Below, in pieces: positions 46,393-56,731 of a stretch of DNA of 64,000 bases. Source of the DNA: Hyphomicrobiales bacterium (GTDB taxonomy: Bacteria; Pseudomonadota; Alphaproteobacteria; Rhizobiales; Rhizobiaceae); NCBI GenBank assembly GCA_900467685.1, contig UBQX01000017.1:29911-93910 (forward strand), read 5' to 3'. Made by a program: the position numbers and the translations under genes. Below the pieces are notes generated by a model. It made no database searches and was not told the origin of the DNA. It saw only the letters and a program-made list of their open reading frames with translations. Within the stretch, counting starts at the first letter, position 1; every line of letters starts with the position of its first letter.

Positions 46393-47421
46393 ATGGCGAT
46401 CGGCCGCCGCCGCCAGCAGCGGCATATCGATTACTGGCCGGGCTTCGTCGACGCTCTGTCGACGATCCTCCTCGCCATCATGTTCCTGCTGACGGTCTTC
46501 GTGCTGGGGCAGTTCTTCCTCAGCCGTGAAATATCCGGCAAGGACGAGGTGCTGAACCGGCTGAACAGTCAGATCAACGAGTTGACGCAGCTTCTGGCGC
46601 TCGAAAAGGGCAACAAGCAGGATATGGGGGATCAGCTGGCCTCCCTGCAGGCGTCGCTCTCTCAGTCCGAGGGCGAGAAGTCGCGCCTGCAGAAGCTGCT
46701 CGATGCCGGTTCGGGCATCGCCTCTGGCGCGCAGGCGCGGATCGGCCAGCTGTCCGGTGAGCTTGACGCCGAAAAGCAGGTTTCGGCCCGCGCGATGAGC
46801 CAGGTGGAACTGCTCAACCAGCAGATCGCGGCATTGCGTGCGCAGATCGCCGCCGTGGAAGGTGCGTTGCAGGCGGCGGAATCGAAAGACCAGGCCTCGC
46901 AGGCGCAGATTGCCGATCTGGGGCGCAGGCTCAATGTGGCGCTGGCGCAGAAGGTGCAGGAACTGAACCGCTATCGCTCCGACTTCTTCGGGCGCCTGCG
47001 TGAGATCCTCTCCGACCGCGAAAATATCCGCATCGTCGGTGACCGCTTTGTCTTTCAGTCGGAAGTGCTCTTCCCCTCGGGCGGCGCTGACCTGAACGAT
47101 GCCGGCAAGGCGGAAATGCTGAAGTTGGCACAGGCCATCATTGAGCTCGCCAAGGAAATCCCGCCGGAAATCAACTGGGTGCTGCGGGTCGATGGTCACA
47201 CCGACAATGTGAAGCTTTCCGGCTCCGGCAAATATGCCGACAACTGGGAGCTTTCTTCTGGCCGCGCGACGTCGGTGGTGAAATATCTGATCAGCCAGGG
47301 CGTTCCGGCTGACCGGCTTGTGGCTGCAGGCTTCGGCGAATATCAGCCGATTGCGCCGGGCGATACGCCGGAAGCACGCGCGCAGAACCGACGCATCGAA
47401 CTCAAGCTCACCGAGAAGTAA
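46393..47421 (+). CDS. MotB/OmpA-like peptidoglycan-binding partner
   Basis: 342 residues. One transmembrane helix near the N terminus carries Asp20 (PGFVDALSTILLAIMFLL), the position of the proton-binding Asp in MotB. A long coiled coil runs from about 50 to 200. An OmpA domain follows (FQSEVLFPSGGADL, RVDGHTDNVKLSGSGKYADNW, AGFGEYQPIA, NRRIELK). Together with the preceding gene it should form a stator-like, cell-wall-anchored proton channel. The stop abuts the convergent ybgC stop. Confidence 0.85.
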   Translation: MAIGRRRQQRHIDYWPGFVDALSTILLAIMFLLTVFVLGQFFLSREISGKDEVLNRLNSQINELTQLLALEKGNKQDMGDQLASLQASLSQSEGEKSRLQKLLDAGSGIASGAQARIGQLSGELDAEKQVSARAMSQVELLNQQIAALRAQIAAVEGALQAAESKDQASQAQIADLGRRLNVALAQKVQELNRYRSDFFGRLREILSDRENIRIVGDRFVFQSEVLFPSGGADLNDAGKAEMLKLAQAIIELAKEIPPEINWVLRVDGHTDNVKLSGSGKYADNWELSSGRATSVVKYLISQGVPADRLVAAGFGEYQPIAPGDTPEARAQNRRIELKLTEK

Positions 47422-47868
47422 TCAGGCCTCACCGAGGAAGGACTTGGCGAGCGCTTCCGGCAGCCGGCGGGGACGCCCGGACGCGTTGACGACGGCGATG
47501 ATGACCTTCGCGGCGATGAGAACTGTCTCGCCGCGCAGGATTTTCTGGTTCAGCACCATCTTGGCGCCGCCGGCCTTTTCCGTCACCGTCTCGATGGTCA
47601 GCACATTGTCCATGCGGGCAGGCGATTTGAAGTCGATTTCCATGCGATGGACGACAAACATCAGCCCTTCGCCATCCATCTGGTGCAGCGCGCTCTGCTC
47701 GACGCCGAGGCAGCGCAGGTAATCGGTCCGGGCGCGTTCCATGAAATGAAGATAGCGCGCGTGGTAGACGAAGCCGGAGAAGTCCGTGTCTTCATAATAG
47801 ACGCGCTGGGTGAGCCTGTGGCTGCCATTGGCGGCAAGCTCGCCGGAAAAGGGGAAGGTCTCGGTCAT
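47422..47868 (-). CDS. ybgC: acyl-CoA thioesterase, YbgC family
   Basis: 148 residues. The hot-dog signature RVYYEDTDFSGFVYHARYLHF then MERARTDYLR includes the catalytic Asp. YbgC hydrolyses short or long acyl-CoA and usually sits with tol-pal genes. Here it is the last gene of the ruv operon; its start overlaps the nudix stop by four bases. Confidence 0.92.
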   Translation of the reverse strand: MTETFPFSGELAANGSHRLTQRVYYEDTDFSGFVYHARYLHFMERARTDYLRCLGVEQSALHQMDGEGLMFVVHRMEIDFKSPARMDNVLTIETVTEKAGGAKMVLNQKILRGETVLIAAKVIIAVVNASGRPRRLPEALAKSFLGEA

Positions 47869-48365
47869 TCGGGCACGCTCTCGCGATGGATCAGGTGTTC
47901 GCTTGTCTCGGGCAGGTCCGCGATTCGGGCCGGAATGAAATCCGGCTGCAGCGGCAGGGCCTCAAGACGCGCCTTGTCGGCCGGAACCCATTTGAATTCA
48001 AGATCGTTCTTCGCGTCGCGGACGCGGTGGACGATCTCTTCCGGCCTGAAGGGGAAATGCTCGGGCATCTGCATGAGATAATAGACACCGATCTCATGCC
48101 ATTCGCGCCCTTCGAAACCGAAGAAGTTTTCAACCGTCCAGAGATGACGCAGGAGTGTGACGTCGCAATCCGTCTCTTCCTTCATCTCCCGGATCAACGT
48201 GTCGGCGGAGCTTTCGCCGACCTCCGCCGTGCCGCCGGGGAAGGTCCAGAATTTCTCGTGCGTCGCGCGGTGGGCAAGCACATGACCGTTGCGAAAGGCG
48301 ATGCCGGCGATGCGCATGTTGAAGAGCCGCGTGGGGAGCTTGATCCGGATCGTCTTCCGCGTCAT
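47865..48365 (-). CDS. NUDIX hydrolase
   Basis: 166 residues. The Nudix box is present: GGTAEVGESSADTLIREMKE, then ETDCDV, matching GX5EX7REUXEEXGU with Asp-Cys at its end. An N-terminal segment FNMRIAGIAFRNGHVLAHRA precedes it. It hydrolyses a nucleoside-diphosphate derivative; the substrate is unknown. Three bases separate it from the phosphoesterase gene. Confidence 0.88.
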   Translation of the reverse strand: MTRKTIRIKLPTRLFNMRIAGIAFRNGHVLAHRATHEKFWTFPGGTAEVGESSADTLIREMKEETDCDVTLLRHLWTVENFFGFEGREWHEIGVYYLMQMPEHFPFRPEEIVHRVRDAKNDLEFKWVPADKARLEALPLQPDFIPARIADLPETSEHLIHRESVPE

Positions 48366-48368
48366 CGG

Positions 48369-49271
48369 TCAGCCTATGTCCAGCACAACGATTTCCGGCC
48401 AGGCCCCGAGGCGAACCGGGATGGTGGTACAGCCTAGGCCGCGGGAGACTACAAGGTGCCTGCCATTTTCGACGACGTGGCCACCGCGATATCGGTTGCC
48501 GTAGCGCGAGCGCATCGCCGGAGACCAGCCGAAGAGATTGACCTGCCCGCCATGGGTGTGGCCAGAAAGACTAAGCGACACGCGATCCGGCACATCGGGG
48601 AAGACGTCCGGCTCATGCGCCATGAGGATCACAGGTGCATCGTCCGTCACATGCGCGAGCGTCGCCGGAAGATCGTCCATTCCTCCATCGCCTTCACGTC
48701 CCGGTGGGTGCTCGAATCGAAAGGCCAGTTGATCGCCGAGGCCCGCCAGCCAGAAGGCCTTGCCGTCCTTTTCATGCCGCGTGGCGCTGTTGACGAGCAG
48801 GGGGATGCCGGCCTTTTCGAACGCGTGGCCTATCTTTGGCATCAGGCGAGGGTCACGCGTGAAGTTCCAGGAATGCCAGTAGTCGTGATTTCCGAGGATC
48901 GCATGCGTGCCCATCGGCGCGGCCAGTCGCGTCAGGCAGGCTGCGATATCGTCGTTGGGAAGCGGTGTTCCCAATTGATCCATGCCGTTGACGTAGTCGC
49001 CCAGCAGAAGGATCATGTCTCCACCGAGCCCGTTGGCCGTGTCGCAGATGCTCGCCACACGGTCCAGCTCCATCCAGCGCTTCGTCGTGTGAATGTCGCT
49101 GAGGAGAACAAGGCGCAGCTTGAGGCCAGGTGTCCATCGGGGCGGGGTGAAGTTATAGTTGCGAATGCGCGGCGTCCCCATGGCTTCCGCCACCGTGCCA
49201 TAGCCCAACAGCGCTGTGGCGGAGGCAAAGGCCGTCGCCGCCAGCTTCAGAAAACCGCGTCTGGTAATCAA
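48369..49271 (-). CDS. exported metallophosphoesterase
   Basis: 300 residues. The twin-arginine signal [20 protein letters not shown] suggests Tat export. The calcineurin-like motifs are [25 protein letters not shown] and [12 protein letters not shown], all with metal ligands intact. YkuE-type relatives act on lipids or nucleotides. It overlaps the ruvB stop by four bases, so it is embedded in the ruv operon. Confidence 0.9.
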   Translation of the reverse strand: MITRRGFLKLAATAFASATALLGYGTVAEAMGTPRIRNYNFTPPRWTPGLKLRLVLLSDIHTTKRWMELDRVASICDTANGLGGDMILLLGDYVNGMDQLGTPLPNDDIAACLTRLAAPMGTHAILGNHDYWHSWNFTRDPRLMPKIGHAFEKAGIPLLVNSATRHEKDGKAFWLAGLGDQLAFRFEHPPGREGDGGMDDLPATLAHVTDDAPVILMAHEPDVFPDVPDRVSLSLSGHTHGGQVNLFGWSPAMRSRYGNRYRGGHVVENGRHLVVSRGLGCTTIPVRLGAWPEIVVLDIG

Positions 49272-50311
49272 TCGTTCTCGTCCTGGAAAAGGCTTATCTG
49301 GGTTTTTTCGATATCTTTTGGCGGGTTAAGGCCCAGATGCTTCCATGCATTTGCGGTCAGAATGCGGCCACGCGGCGTGCGCTGGATGAAACCCTGCTGG
49401 ATCATGTAGGGTTCGATGATGTCCTCGATCGCATCGCGCGGCTCGGAAAGGCCGGCGGCGATCGTTTCAATGCCCACGGGGCCGCCACCGAAATTATGCG
49501 CGATCATGGCGAGATAGCGCCGGTCCAGCTGGTCGAGGCCCATGTTGTCCACATGCAGCCGGGTGAGTGCCTCGTCTGCGATCTCGCGGGTGACGGCCTC
49601 GGCGCGGGCGACTTCGGCGAAGTCGCGGACGCGACGCAGCAGGCGGCCGGCAATGCGGGGCGTGCCGCGGGCGCGGCGGGCAATCTCACGCGCACCGTCG
49701 TCCGTCATGCCGAGCCCGAGCAGGCGGGCTCCGCGCCGCACGATCGATTCCAGTTCCTCGACGGTGTAGAAATTCAATCGGACCGGGATGCCGAAGCGGT
49801 CGCGTAGTGGCGTCGTCAGGAGGCCGAGACGCGTCGTGGCGGCAACAAGCGTGAATTTCGACAGGTCGATCTTGACCGAGCGCGCGGCCGGGCCTTCGCC
49901 GATGATCAGGTCGAGCTGGAAGTCTTCCATCGCCGGATAGAGAATTTCCTCGACCGCCGGGTTGAGGCGGTGGATTTCGTCGATGAAGAGCACGTCGCGC
50001 TCCTCGAGATTGGTCAGGAGCGCTGCCAGATCGCCGGCCTTGGCGATGACCGGGCCGGAGGTCGAGCGGAAATTGACGCCCAATTCCTTGGCCATGATCT
50101 GGGCGAGTGTGGTCTTGCCGAGACCGGGCGGGCCGACGAAGAGGACATGGTCCAGCGCCTCGCCACGGTTCTTGGCCGCCTCGATGAAAATCTTGAGGTT
50201 GGCGCGCGCTTCCGCCTGGCCGGTGAACTCGTCCAGCGACTGCGGGCGCAGCGCCGTGTCGAGGTCTTCGCCGCGCTTCTCGGGGCTCAGGAGCGGATTG
50301 GGCTGGTTCAT
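49268..50311 (-). CDS. ruvB: Holliday junction branch-migration ATPase RuvB
   Basis: 347 residues. [20 protein letters not shown] is the entry; Walker [11 protein letters not shown], Walker [10 protein letters not shown], sensor ATTRLGLLT and the C-terminal winged helix with RTPRGRILT follow. RuvB hexamers drive branch migration with RuvA. It lies 61 bases after ruvA on the same strand. Confidence 0.97.
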   Translation of the reverse strand: MNQPNPLLSPEKRGEDLDTALRPQSLDEFTGQAEARANLKIFIEAAKNRGEALDHVLFVGPPGLGKTTLAQIMAKELGVNFRSTSGPVIAKAGDLAALLTNLEERDVLFIDEIHRLNPAVEEILYPAMEDFQLDLIIGEGPAARSVKIDLSKFTLVAATTRLGLLTTPLRDRFGIPVRLNFYTVEELESIVRRGARLLGLGMTDDGAREIARRARGTPRIAGRLLRRVRDFAEVARAEAVTREIADEALTRLHVDNMGLDQLDRRYLAMIAHNFGGGPVGIETIAAGLSEPRDAIEDIIEPYMIQQGFIQRTPRGRILTANAWKHLGLNPPKDIEKTQISLFQDEND

Positions 50312-50372
50312 GTGGTCGATCCCGTTTCGACAACGGCTTTAGCTGCGAACGCGGGCGATTGAAAGACCTGCA

Positions 50373-50984
50373 TCACCGCGACAGTTCCTTGAGGCCAAGG
50401 CGGATCAGCTTGGCGCTGTCCGCACCCTCGCCGCCGTTCTTCAGCGCGGCAGCGACGGCATTGGCCGCCTGGTCGCGGGAATAGCCGAGATTGGTCAGCG
50501 CCGAGACGGCATCGGCCACCGGCGCGCTGGCAACGCCTTCGCCGATTTCCTGCTTCAGCCCCATGTTCGCAGCCTCGCCCGAGAAGGCGGGGGCCTTGTT
50601 CTTCAGTTCGGTGAGGATGCGGATCGCGACCTTGGGGCCGACGCCCGGTGCGCGCGAGATGGCCGTCTTGTCCTGCAGTGCGATGGCATTGGCAAGCTCG
50701 GAGGGCGTCAGCGTCGAAAGGACCGCCAGCGCCACTTTCGAGCCGATGCCCTGGACGACCTGCAGAAGCCGGAACCATTCGCGTTCCAGCGGTGTGGTGA
50801 AGCCGAAGAGCTTTAACTGATCCTCGCGGACATAGGTCTCGATGAACAGGATGACGGCCTCGCCGACGGTGAGCTTCGAGAGCGTGCGCGCCGAGCAGAA
50901 GGCGAGGTAGCAGACGCCATGAACGTCGACGAGCACATAGTCCTCGCCGATTTCGTCCACGGTGCCTTTGAGTTTACCAATCAT
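50373..50984 (-). CDS. ruvA: Holliday junction DNA helicase subunit RuvA
   Basis: 203 residues: [26 protein letters not shown] opens the OB fold (family N terminus). Two helix-hairpin-helix motifs include [14 protein letters not shown] and [13 protein letters not shown]. The C-terminal domain ([18 protein letters not shown]) contacts RuvB. It binds junctions as a tetramer. The upstream gene is a PIN toxin 12 bases away, not ruvC. Confidence 0.96.
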   Translation of the reverse strand: MIGKLKGTVDEIGEDYVLVDVHGVCYLAFCSARTLSKLTVGEAVILFIETYVREDQLKLFGFTTPLEREWFRLLQVVQGIGSKVALAVLSTLTPSELANAIALQDKTAISRAPGVGPKVAIRILTELKNKAPAFSGEAANMGLKQEIGEGVASAPVADAVSALTNLGYSRDQAANAVAAALKNGGEGADSAKLIRLGLKELSR

Positions 50985-50996
50985 GGGGAAAGTCTT

Positions 50997-51410
50997 TCAG
51001 GGATGCGTTTCGGGCGAGATGATATCGAGATCGGGGAAATAGGCGCGGTAGCCCTTGGGATCGCGCGTCAGGAGACTGTAGCCGCGCAGATAGGCATGCG
51101 CGCCGATGAGGAAGTCTGGCAGGACGCGCTCCTTCGCTCCGCCATTGCGGCGATAGGCTCCGAAGGCGCGGCCGGCGGCAAACGAGGAGAGCCAAGGCAA
51201 GCTTTCCCGCAGGAATTCATCCGCCGGCAGAAGTGCTTCGACTGTTTCGACCCTGTCGTAACGCACCGAGAACTCTGAAAACACAATCTGATTGATGACA
51301 AGCGTACCGCGCGCTGCGGCCTCTGCGATCTTGCTTCGCGACCAGCCGAGCCATTTCGGATCTCGTACCGCGACATCTACCAATACATTGGTGTCGATCA
51401 TCGTCGCCAT
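50997..51410 (-). CDS. vapC: VapC-type PIN-domain toxin
   Basis: 137 residues. PIN acidic residues lie in MIDTNVLVD (Asp6), IVFSEFSV, VLPDFLIGAHA and LTRDPKGY. The start overlaps the antitoxin stop by one base. It is inserted between ruvC and ruvA and ends 12 bases before ruvA, so ruvA may be expressed from the toxin-antitoxin promoter. The target RNA is unknown. Confidence 0.9.
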   Translation of the reverse strand: MATMIDTNVLVDVAVRDPKWLGWSRSKIAEAAARGTLVINQIVFSEFSVRYDRVETVEALLPADEFLRESLPWLSSFAAGRAFGAYRRNGGAKERVLPDFLIGAHAYLRGYSLLTRDPKGYRAYFPDLDIISPETHP

Positions 51411-51664
51411 CAGTCGCGATCCCGCGTGAGTGCCATTAGTGCGTCTGCGTGGAGCGTCTGGTCGCCCGTGCCTTCCAGCCGGTCAAGGGCTGCGGTCAAC
51501 CGGTCAAGGCGCTGCCGTTCCAGCGTGGCCTGAGGATCAGCCTTCGGCGCGACCACCAGCTTTCCATTCTCGATGGAGAAAATGACCTCGCTATTGGGCT
51601 CGATGCCGGCCAATTGCCGTAGATCCCGCGGAATGGTGACCTGACCTTTGGAGGTGACGCGCAT
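51410..51664 (-). CDS. vapB: AbrB/MazE-like VapB antitoxin
   Basis: 84 residues from ATG 51664, with GAGGAC six bases upstream. The SpoVT/AbrB domain MRVTSKGQVTIPRDLRQLAG, with VIFSIENGKLVVAP, is the DNA-binding half; the C-terminal helix (LDRLTAALDRLEG) would bind the toxin. It differs from the antitoxin between gltB and gltD, so the two pairs are distinct. Its operator lies directly upstream. Confidence 0.9.
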   Translation of the reverse strand: MRVTSKGQVTIPRDLRQLAGIEPNSEVIFSIENGKLVVAPKADPQATLERQRLDRLTAALDRLEGTGDQTLHADALMALTRDRD

Positions 51665-51680
51665 CTTCTTGTCCTCTTCA

Positions 51681-51721
51681 TTCTCAAGGTAAGAAATAGT
51701 CTTACTTTGAGAACAAGTCAA
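51681..51721 (-). promoter_or_regulatory. operator and promoter of the ruv-embedded vapBC
   Basis: TTCTCAAGGTAAGA (51681-51694), spacer AATAG, TCTTACTTTGAGAA (51700-51713): 13 of 14 positions pair. On the minus strand TTGACT (51721-51716) and TATTTC (51698-51693) are 17 bases apart, a plausible sigma-70 promoter covered by the dyad. Antitoxin autorepression is the likely use. Confidence 0.7.
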
Positions 51722-51726
51722 GAACA

Positions 51727-52239
51727 TTAGCCCGCCAGCATGGCGAGGCGGCTGGCGGTGGCGCCGCGATTGTGGGCGTGGCAGATGGCGATCGCGAGCG
51801 CGTCGGCGGCGTCGTTGCCCTTGAACTCGGCCTTGGGCATCAGGACTTTCAGCATCATGTGGATCTGCTGTTTCTCGCCGTGGCCGACGCCGATGACGGA
51901 TTTCTTGACCGCGTTCGGTGCATACTCGGCGACCTTCAGGCCGGCCCGCGCCGGGACGAGCATCGCAATGCCGCGCGCCTGGCCGAGCTTCAGCGTTGCG
52001 ACGGCGTCCTTGTTGACGAAGGTCTGTTCGACCGCCGCTTCGTGAGGCTGGTAGGCATGGATGATCTCGGCCAGTCCGTCATGCAGCTGGCACAGTCGGG
52101 AAGCGAGGTCCATGTCACCGTCGCTGGTGACGGTTCCGGAGGCGACGAAGCGCAGCGAATTGCCGAGCGTTTCGATGATGCCCCAGCCCGTACGGCGCAG
52201 TCCGGGGTCGATGCCGATGATGCGAATCAGGTCTTTCAT
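51727..52239 (-). CDS. ruvC: Holliday junction resolvase RuvC
   Basis: 170 residues. The RNase-H-fold acids are Asp11 ([14 protein letters not shown]), Glu71 ([10 protein letters not shown]), Asp143 and Asp146 ([14 protein letters not shown]). RuvC nicks junctions symmetrically after RuvAB migration. The stop is 62 bases before the vapB start. No yebC lies upstream within 10 kb. Confidence 0.97.
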   Translation of the reverse strand: MKDLIRIIGIDPGLRRTGWGIIETLGNSLRFVASGTVTSDGDMDLASRLCQLHDGLAEIIHAYQPHEAAVEQTFVNKDAVATLKLGQARGIAMLVPARAGLKVAEYAPNAVKKSVIGVGHGEKQQIHMMLKVLMPKAEFKGNDAADALAIAICHAHNRGATASRLAMLAG

Positions 52240-52480
52240 GGCGCGACGTTAGGACAGAAAACGCGCTCTGCCCATGTTTCGCGACGGTAAAGCCGCCTGG
52301 ACGACATACCTGATGCCCTTCCGGCGGCCAAAAGCAACGTTTTTCGCTAATTTAACCATGCTTCGTTAACCATGAAGTAAGTGCAACCGGTGGAAGAATG
52401 GTTCAGGCAATGGTGCAGTGCGGTCGCATTGGCGGCACGGGGTACTGCGCCGGAAAAGCTTCCTGGGTGACGGTGGATCG

Positions 52481-54778
52481 ATGAACCGAGTTTTCAATTC
52501 CGTAAGGGCGCGTGTCACGGGTCTGTTCGTGCTGTTGATGGTGCTGTCCGGCGCCGTCCTGCTGGCCATGGCCTATGTCGGCAGTGCCGGCGTGTTCCAG
52601 CAGCAGGCTTCCGCCGCAAGGACCGCGACGCTGACCTTCCGGGCCGACATGCTTTCGGAGAGGCTCGCGCAGCTGCGCGGACAGGCAGAATCGATCGCGC
52701 GCATCGAGGCGCTGCAGCAGGATCTCACCAACCTGAAGAGTGGCTGGAAGACGGTCGAGAAGACCGCCGGCGATGCCAGCAAGGCGCTGATCGACGTCTA
52801 TGTCACCCGCAATCCCAATCCTGCCGACAAGCGCGAGCTCATGGTGAAGGCCGAGGGTCCCAGTGGTTTCTACTTCTCGTCGCATGAGAAGACGCAGGGC
52901 GATGTGCAGACCTATCTCGCCAACGGACCCTTTTCCGATCTCCTGATGGCGGATACGCAGGGCAATATTATCTACACCTACAAGAAGGGCGAAACCTTTG
53001 CCCGCAACGTCGCTGCGGGCGACCTTGCCAAGTCGGGCCTCGGTACGGTCTATAATCTCGCCAACAAGGCAATTGCGGCTTCCAAGGACGGCGAGACGGC
53101 GGAAACGGTGTTCTCCGGTCTCGCCATTTCCGCGGCGACCGGCAAGTCCGACATCTATTTCGCGGTTCCGCTGCTGAAGCTAGGCGCGCCTCGCGGCATT
53201 GTCATCTTCAAGGTTGCCGACCGCGCCATCATCGATGTCATGACCAAGGCGCTGCCCGCCGTTAGCGAGGAACAGGTCAATATCATCGGCAGCAACGGGC
53301 AGGCGCTTGGCGTTTCCGCACAGGGCGCGATTGCCGCCGTGGATGCTCAGCCCTTCACCTTTGCCACCGAAGCCTTTGCGGCCACTGATGCGTTCCAGGC
53401 CGATTTCCGACGTCTTGACGGTTCGGCCAGGGCATTTACCAAGCCCGTCGACGTTTACGGATACCGCTACCTCATTGCCGAGAGCGAAAGCATCAAGGCG
53501 CTTGAGGCCGGATCCAGGTACATCGCCCTCATGATGGCCGGTGTCGGCACCGTGGTCATGCTGGCCGGCGTCATGGCATCCGCCTTCTTCCTCAAGCGCA
53601 TGCTGTCGCCACTGGGTACTCTCGCCGAGGCGACACAGGCTGTATCAACCGGTGATCTCGGCGCCACCATTCGCTTCCAGGAACGCGCCGACGAAATCGG
53701 CCTCATGTCCCGTGCACTTCACAGCTTCCGTCAATCGCTGCAGCGGCAGAAGGAGATGGAGGCGGAGGCAGCGCAGATGGCGACCGACTCGGAACGCGAA
53801 CGGAATGCCCGGCAGGCCGAGCGCGAGGCGCAGGCGGCAGAACTGCAGGGCGTCGTCAGCGCGCTCGGATCGGGCCTCGGCCGCCTTGCCGGGGGCGATC
53901 TCGCCTGCATGATCGAGCGGCGGTTTCCCGCCGAACTCGAGATGCTGCGGCTTGACTTCAACCGCTCCGTCGAACAGCTGCGCGACGCGATGCTGGCGAT
54001 CGGCGGCAATTCTGCTGCCGTGCGGGAAGGTTCGAGCGAAATCCGTACGTCCGCCGACCAGCTTGCCGCCCGCACGGAGCGCCAGTCGATCTCCATCAGC
54101 CAGGCGGCGGCGGCCATCGATCAGGTCACAAAAGCCGTGCGCGAGCAGCTGGCCCGTGCCGAAGATGCAGCGCGCATTGCCAAGACGGCCCGCGATGATG
54201 CGGACACATCGGCCGGCATCATGCGCTCGATGATCGAGGCGATGGAAAACATTCAAGGCTCGTCGCAGAAGATCAACCAGATCATCGGCGTGATCGACGA
54301 GATCGCCTTCCAGACCAATCTTCTGGCGCTCAATGCCGGTGTCGAGGCGGCACGCGCCGGCGAAAGCGGCAAGGGCTTTGCCGTCGTTGCCCAGGAAGTG
54401 CGCGAACTTGCCCAGCGCTCTGCCAATGCGGCGAAGGAAATCACGGCGCTTCTTGCCAAGTCGACAAGCGATGTCGAGGCCGGTGTTTCGCTGGTCGAAA
54501 AGGCAGGTCACGCGATTGGCGGGATCGGCGGCCATGTGGCAGATATCGACGGTCGCATCCGTTCGATCATGGAATCGACCCGCGAAGAGGCGGATTCGCT
54601 GCGCGCCATCAACGCTTCCGTCGGCGAACTGGAGCACGCCACGCAGCAGAACGCGGCGATGGTTGAGGAGACCACGGCGGCCGTCCACAAGCTGGCCCAC
54701 GAAGCCGGCGAAATGGATCAGCGGCTCGGGCAGTTCCGTCTGGAAGAGGACCGTGCCGGATACCGGATGGCCGGGTAA
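52481..54778 (+). CDS. methyl-accepting chemotaxis protein
   Basis: 765 residues from ATG 52481. TM1 is about 12-38 and TM2 about 345-372 ([22 protein letters not shown] shortened), enclosing a periplasmic Cache-like domain that binds a ligand. Two HAMP regions follow ([22 protein letters not shown] and a second near 480). The signalling hairpin has [25 protein letters not shown] (key tip [13 protein letters not shown]). There is no NWETF-like receptor tail. The ligand is unknown. Monocistronic, divergent from ruvC. Confidence 0.9.
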   Translation: MNRVFNSVRARVTGLFVLLMVLSGAVLLAMAYVGSAGVFQQQASAARTATLTFRADMLSERLAQLRGQAESIARIEALQQDLTNLKSGWKTVEKTAGDASKALIDVYVTRNPNPADKRELMVKAEGPSGFYFSSHEKTQGDVQTYLANGPFSDLLMADTQGNIIYTYKKGETFARNVAAGDLAKSGLGTVYNLANKAIAASKDGETAETVFSGLAISAATGKSDIYFAVPLLKLGAPRGIVIFKVADRAIIDVMTKALPAVSEEQVNIIGSNGQALGVSAQGAIAAVDAQPFTFATEAFAATDAFQADFRRLDGSARAFTKPVDVYGYRYLIAESESIKALEAGSRYIALMMAGVGTVVMLAGVMASAFFLKRMLSPLGTLAEATQAVSTGDLGATIRFQERADEIGLMSRALHSFRQSLQRQKEMEAEAAQMATDSERERNARQAEREAQAAELQGVVSALGSGLGRLAGGDLACMIERRFPAELEMLRLDFNRSVEQLRDAMLAIGGNSAAVREGSSEIRTSADQLAARTERQSISISQAAAAIDQVTKAVREQLARAEDAARIAKTARDDADTSAGIMRSMIEAMENIQGSSQKINQIIGVIDEIAFQTNLLALNAGVEAARAGESGKGFAVVAQEVRELAQRSANAAKEITALLAKSTSDVEAGVSLVEKAGHAIGGIGGHVADIDGRIRSIMESTREEADSLRAINASVGELEHATQQNAAMVEETTAAVHKLAHEAGEMDQRLGQFRLEEDRAGYRMAG

Positions 54779-54796
54779 GGGCGCTGCCGTCCTTAC
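54775..54796 (+). terminator. weak hairpin at the chemoreceptor stop
   Basis: GTAAGG and CCTTAC flank a 10-base loop; the left arm includes the TAA stop. The tail TCTTGG is poor in T, so this is a tentative call. Confidence 0.3.
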
Positions 54797-54916
54797 TCTT
54801 GGTGCGTCTGGCTGGCCTGGCGAAGGTTTCCTGCGTCACACATCTCGATTCGCTGTTTGACGGCCCCGCGTTTTAGTTGTTCTGTGGCCGTGAAACCTAT
54901 GGGAAGCGGGCAAGAT

Positions 54917-55549
54917 ATGCCGGACAACGATATTCTTATCGCCTTTGTACTGACAACGGCTGCCTTCGCTTTCATTCCGGGACCCGCAATGCTCTATGCC
55001 GCGGCGCGGACAATGGCCGGCGGTCGCAAGGCCGGGCTGATGGCCGTTCTCGGCATCCATCTCGGTTCTTACGCTCACGTTATCGCTGCTGCCGCAGGCT
55101 TGTCGTTTCTTTTCCATGCCGTTCCGCTTCTTTACAGCGCGGTCAAGCTGGCGGGTGCGGCCTACCTCATCTGGCTCGGTATATCCATGTTCCGGGCCAA
55201 GGGCGCAGCGGGGGAAGACGCCGCGGCGACGCCGGAACACTCTGCGCGAAAGGCCTTTGTGCAAAGCATTGCGGTCGAGGTGCTGAATCCGAAAACCGCG
55301 ATCTTCTTCATGGCGTTTCTTCCACAATTCATAGATGGCGCGGCAGTCCTTCCGCTTTGGGCGCAACTGGCCATTCTCGGGGCGATCGTGAACGCGATCT
55401 TCACGCTGGCCGATGTTATCAGCGTCCTGCTTGCCAGCGTCATCGTATCTCGGCTGAAGCAGTCGTCGCGAGCGCAAACACTGTTGCAGCGGACCGGCGG
55501 AACGGTTCTGGTCGGGCTGGGAGCGCACCTGGCTCTGCAGCGGAGCTGA
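54917..55549 (+). CDS. LysE/RhtB-family exporter
   Basis: 210 residues from ATG 54917, preceded by a purine-rich GGGAAGCGGG. Six hydrophobic helices; the first carries FIPGPAMLYAAARTMAGGRKAG, the LysE signature (PGP). The central NPKTAIFFMAFLPQF block is conserved. Family members export amino acids such as lysine, threonine or homoserine lactone. Substrate not determinable. Confidence 0.87.
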   Translation: MPDNDILIAFVLTTAAFAFIPGPAMLYAAARTMAGGRKAGLMAVLGIHLGSYAHVIAAAAGLSFLFHAVPLLYSAVKLAGAAYLIWLGISMFRAKGAAGEDAAATPEHSARKAFVQSIAVEVLNPKTAIFFMAFLPQFIDGAAVLPLWAQLAILGAIVNAIFTLADVISVLLASVIVSRLKQSSRAQTLLQRTGGTVLVGLGAHLALQRS

Positions 55550-55715
55550 GAGTGTGTCAGAAATGCGTGGTCTTGCGCAATCTGCTGGCGGACCCGGGTT
55601 GGGCTGGGCGTCGGGGCCAGGTCCTTTCGTCTGACTTACTATTTTGATTCCGACGGTCTTGGGATTGCGGCTGGGCTGCACTAGATAGGGAACATAGTTC
55701 CTAAAGGTGCCCGTG

Positions 55716-56711
55716 ATGACTTCCTTCTCCATTCTCGATCTTTCCACCGTGAGCGAAGGCGCGACCGTTGCGGATGCGCTGGAGAATACGCGGCGCATGG
55801 CGATTGCGGCGGAGGAGGCGGGCTACAAGCGGTTCTGGCTTGCCGAGCATCACGGCATGGCCGGGATTGCCAGTGCGGCGACCTCGCTCGTCATCGGCCA
55901 TGCCGGCCATGCGACGAAGCGCATTCGCATCGGATCGGGTGGCATCATGCTGCCGAACCATTCGCCCTACATCATCGCCGAGCAGTTCGGCACGCTGGCG
56001 GCGCTGTTTCCAGGCCGCGTCGATCTGGGTCTCGGTCGCGCGCCGGGGACCGACATGGCGACTGCACGTGCGCTCCGCCGCGACATGCAGGCCGCGTCCG
56101 AGCGTTTTCCGGATGACATTCTGGAGCTGAAGGCCTGGCTCGGGCCGCGCGCTGAGGGACAGCGGGTGATCGCCATGCCGGGCATGGGGTCGCAGGTGCC
56201 GCTCTATATCCTTGGCTCGAGCCTCTATAGCGCGCATCTCGCCGCCGCGCTCGGCCTGCCTTATGCGTTCGCCTCGCATTTCGCGCCCGACCAGCTTTTC
56301 GAGGCCATCCACATCTACCGCAGCCGTTTCGAGCCCTCGGACCAGCTCGATCAGCCCTATGTCATGGCCGGGGTCATGGGCGTGGTGGCGGATACGGACG
56401 AGGAAGCAGCCTATTACTTCACCTCGGCCCAGCAGCAATTCGTCAACCTGCGTCGCGGGCGCCCCGGCAAATATCCTGCGCCGGTCGCCGACATGGACGA
56501 GCACTGGACGCCGATGGAACGGACGATGGTCGAGCATACGCTGCAATTCGCCGTGGTCGGAGCGAAGGACACCGTCGAGACGAAACTCAAGCGTTTCATC
56601 AAGGATACCGACGCCGACGAGATCATCGTGTCTTTCACCATTTTCGACGTCGAAGAGCGGCTGGCGGCGGTGAAGGCGATTTCGGAAATGGGTGTGTTCG
56701 AGGCAGCTTGA
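55716..56711 (+). CDS. luciferase-like (LLM) flavin-dependent oxidoreductase
   Basis: 331 residues from ATG 55716, with AAAGGTG eight bases upstream. [40 protein letters not shown] and [16 protein letters not shown] are the group-1 bacterial luciferase-like motifs. They use FMNH2 from a reductase. The substrate is unknown. It lies 166 bases after the LysE gene and converges on the MerR gene. Confidence 0.88.
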   Translation: MTSFSILDLSTVSEGATVADALENTRRMAIAAEEAGYKRFWLAEHHGMAGIASAATSLVIGHAGHATKRIRIGSGGIMLPNHSPYIIAEQFGTLAALFPGRVDLGLGRAPGTDMATARALRRDMQAASERFPDDILELKAWLGPRAEGQRVIAMPGMGSQVPLYILGSSLYSAHLAAALGLPYAFASHFAPDQLFEAIHIYRSRFEPSDQLDQPYVMAGVMGVVADTDEEAAYYFTSAQQQFVNLRRGRPGKYPAPVADMDEHWTPMERTMVEHTLQFAVVGAKDTVETKLKRFIKDTDADEIIVSFTIFDVEERLAAVKAISEMGVFEAA

Positions 56712-56731
56712 GGGTTCTGCTCCAAGGCCTT

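Noticed and set aside
45348..47421. Zorya defence system (ZorA/ZorB)
   Set aside because: The proteins are MotAB-like, but there is no ZorC, ZorD or ZorE nearby; neighbours are housekeeping genes.
45348..47868. tolQ-tolR next to ybgC
   Set aside because: The MotB-like protein has a long coiled coil and an OmpA domain, unlike TolR, and tolA, tolB and pal are absent.
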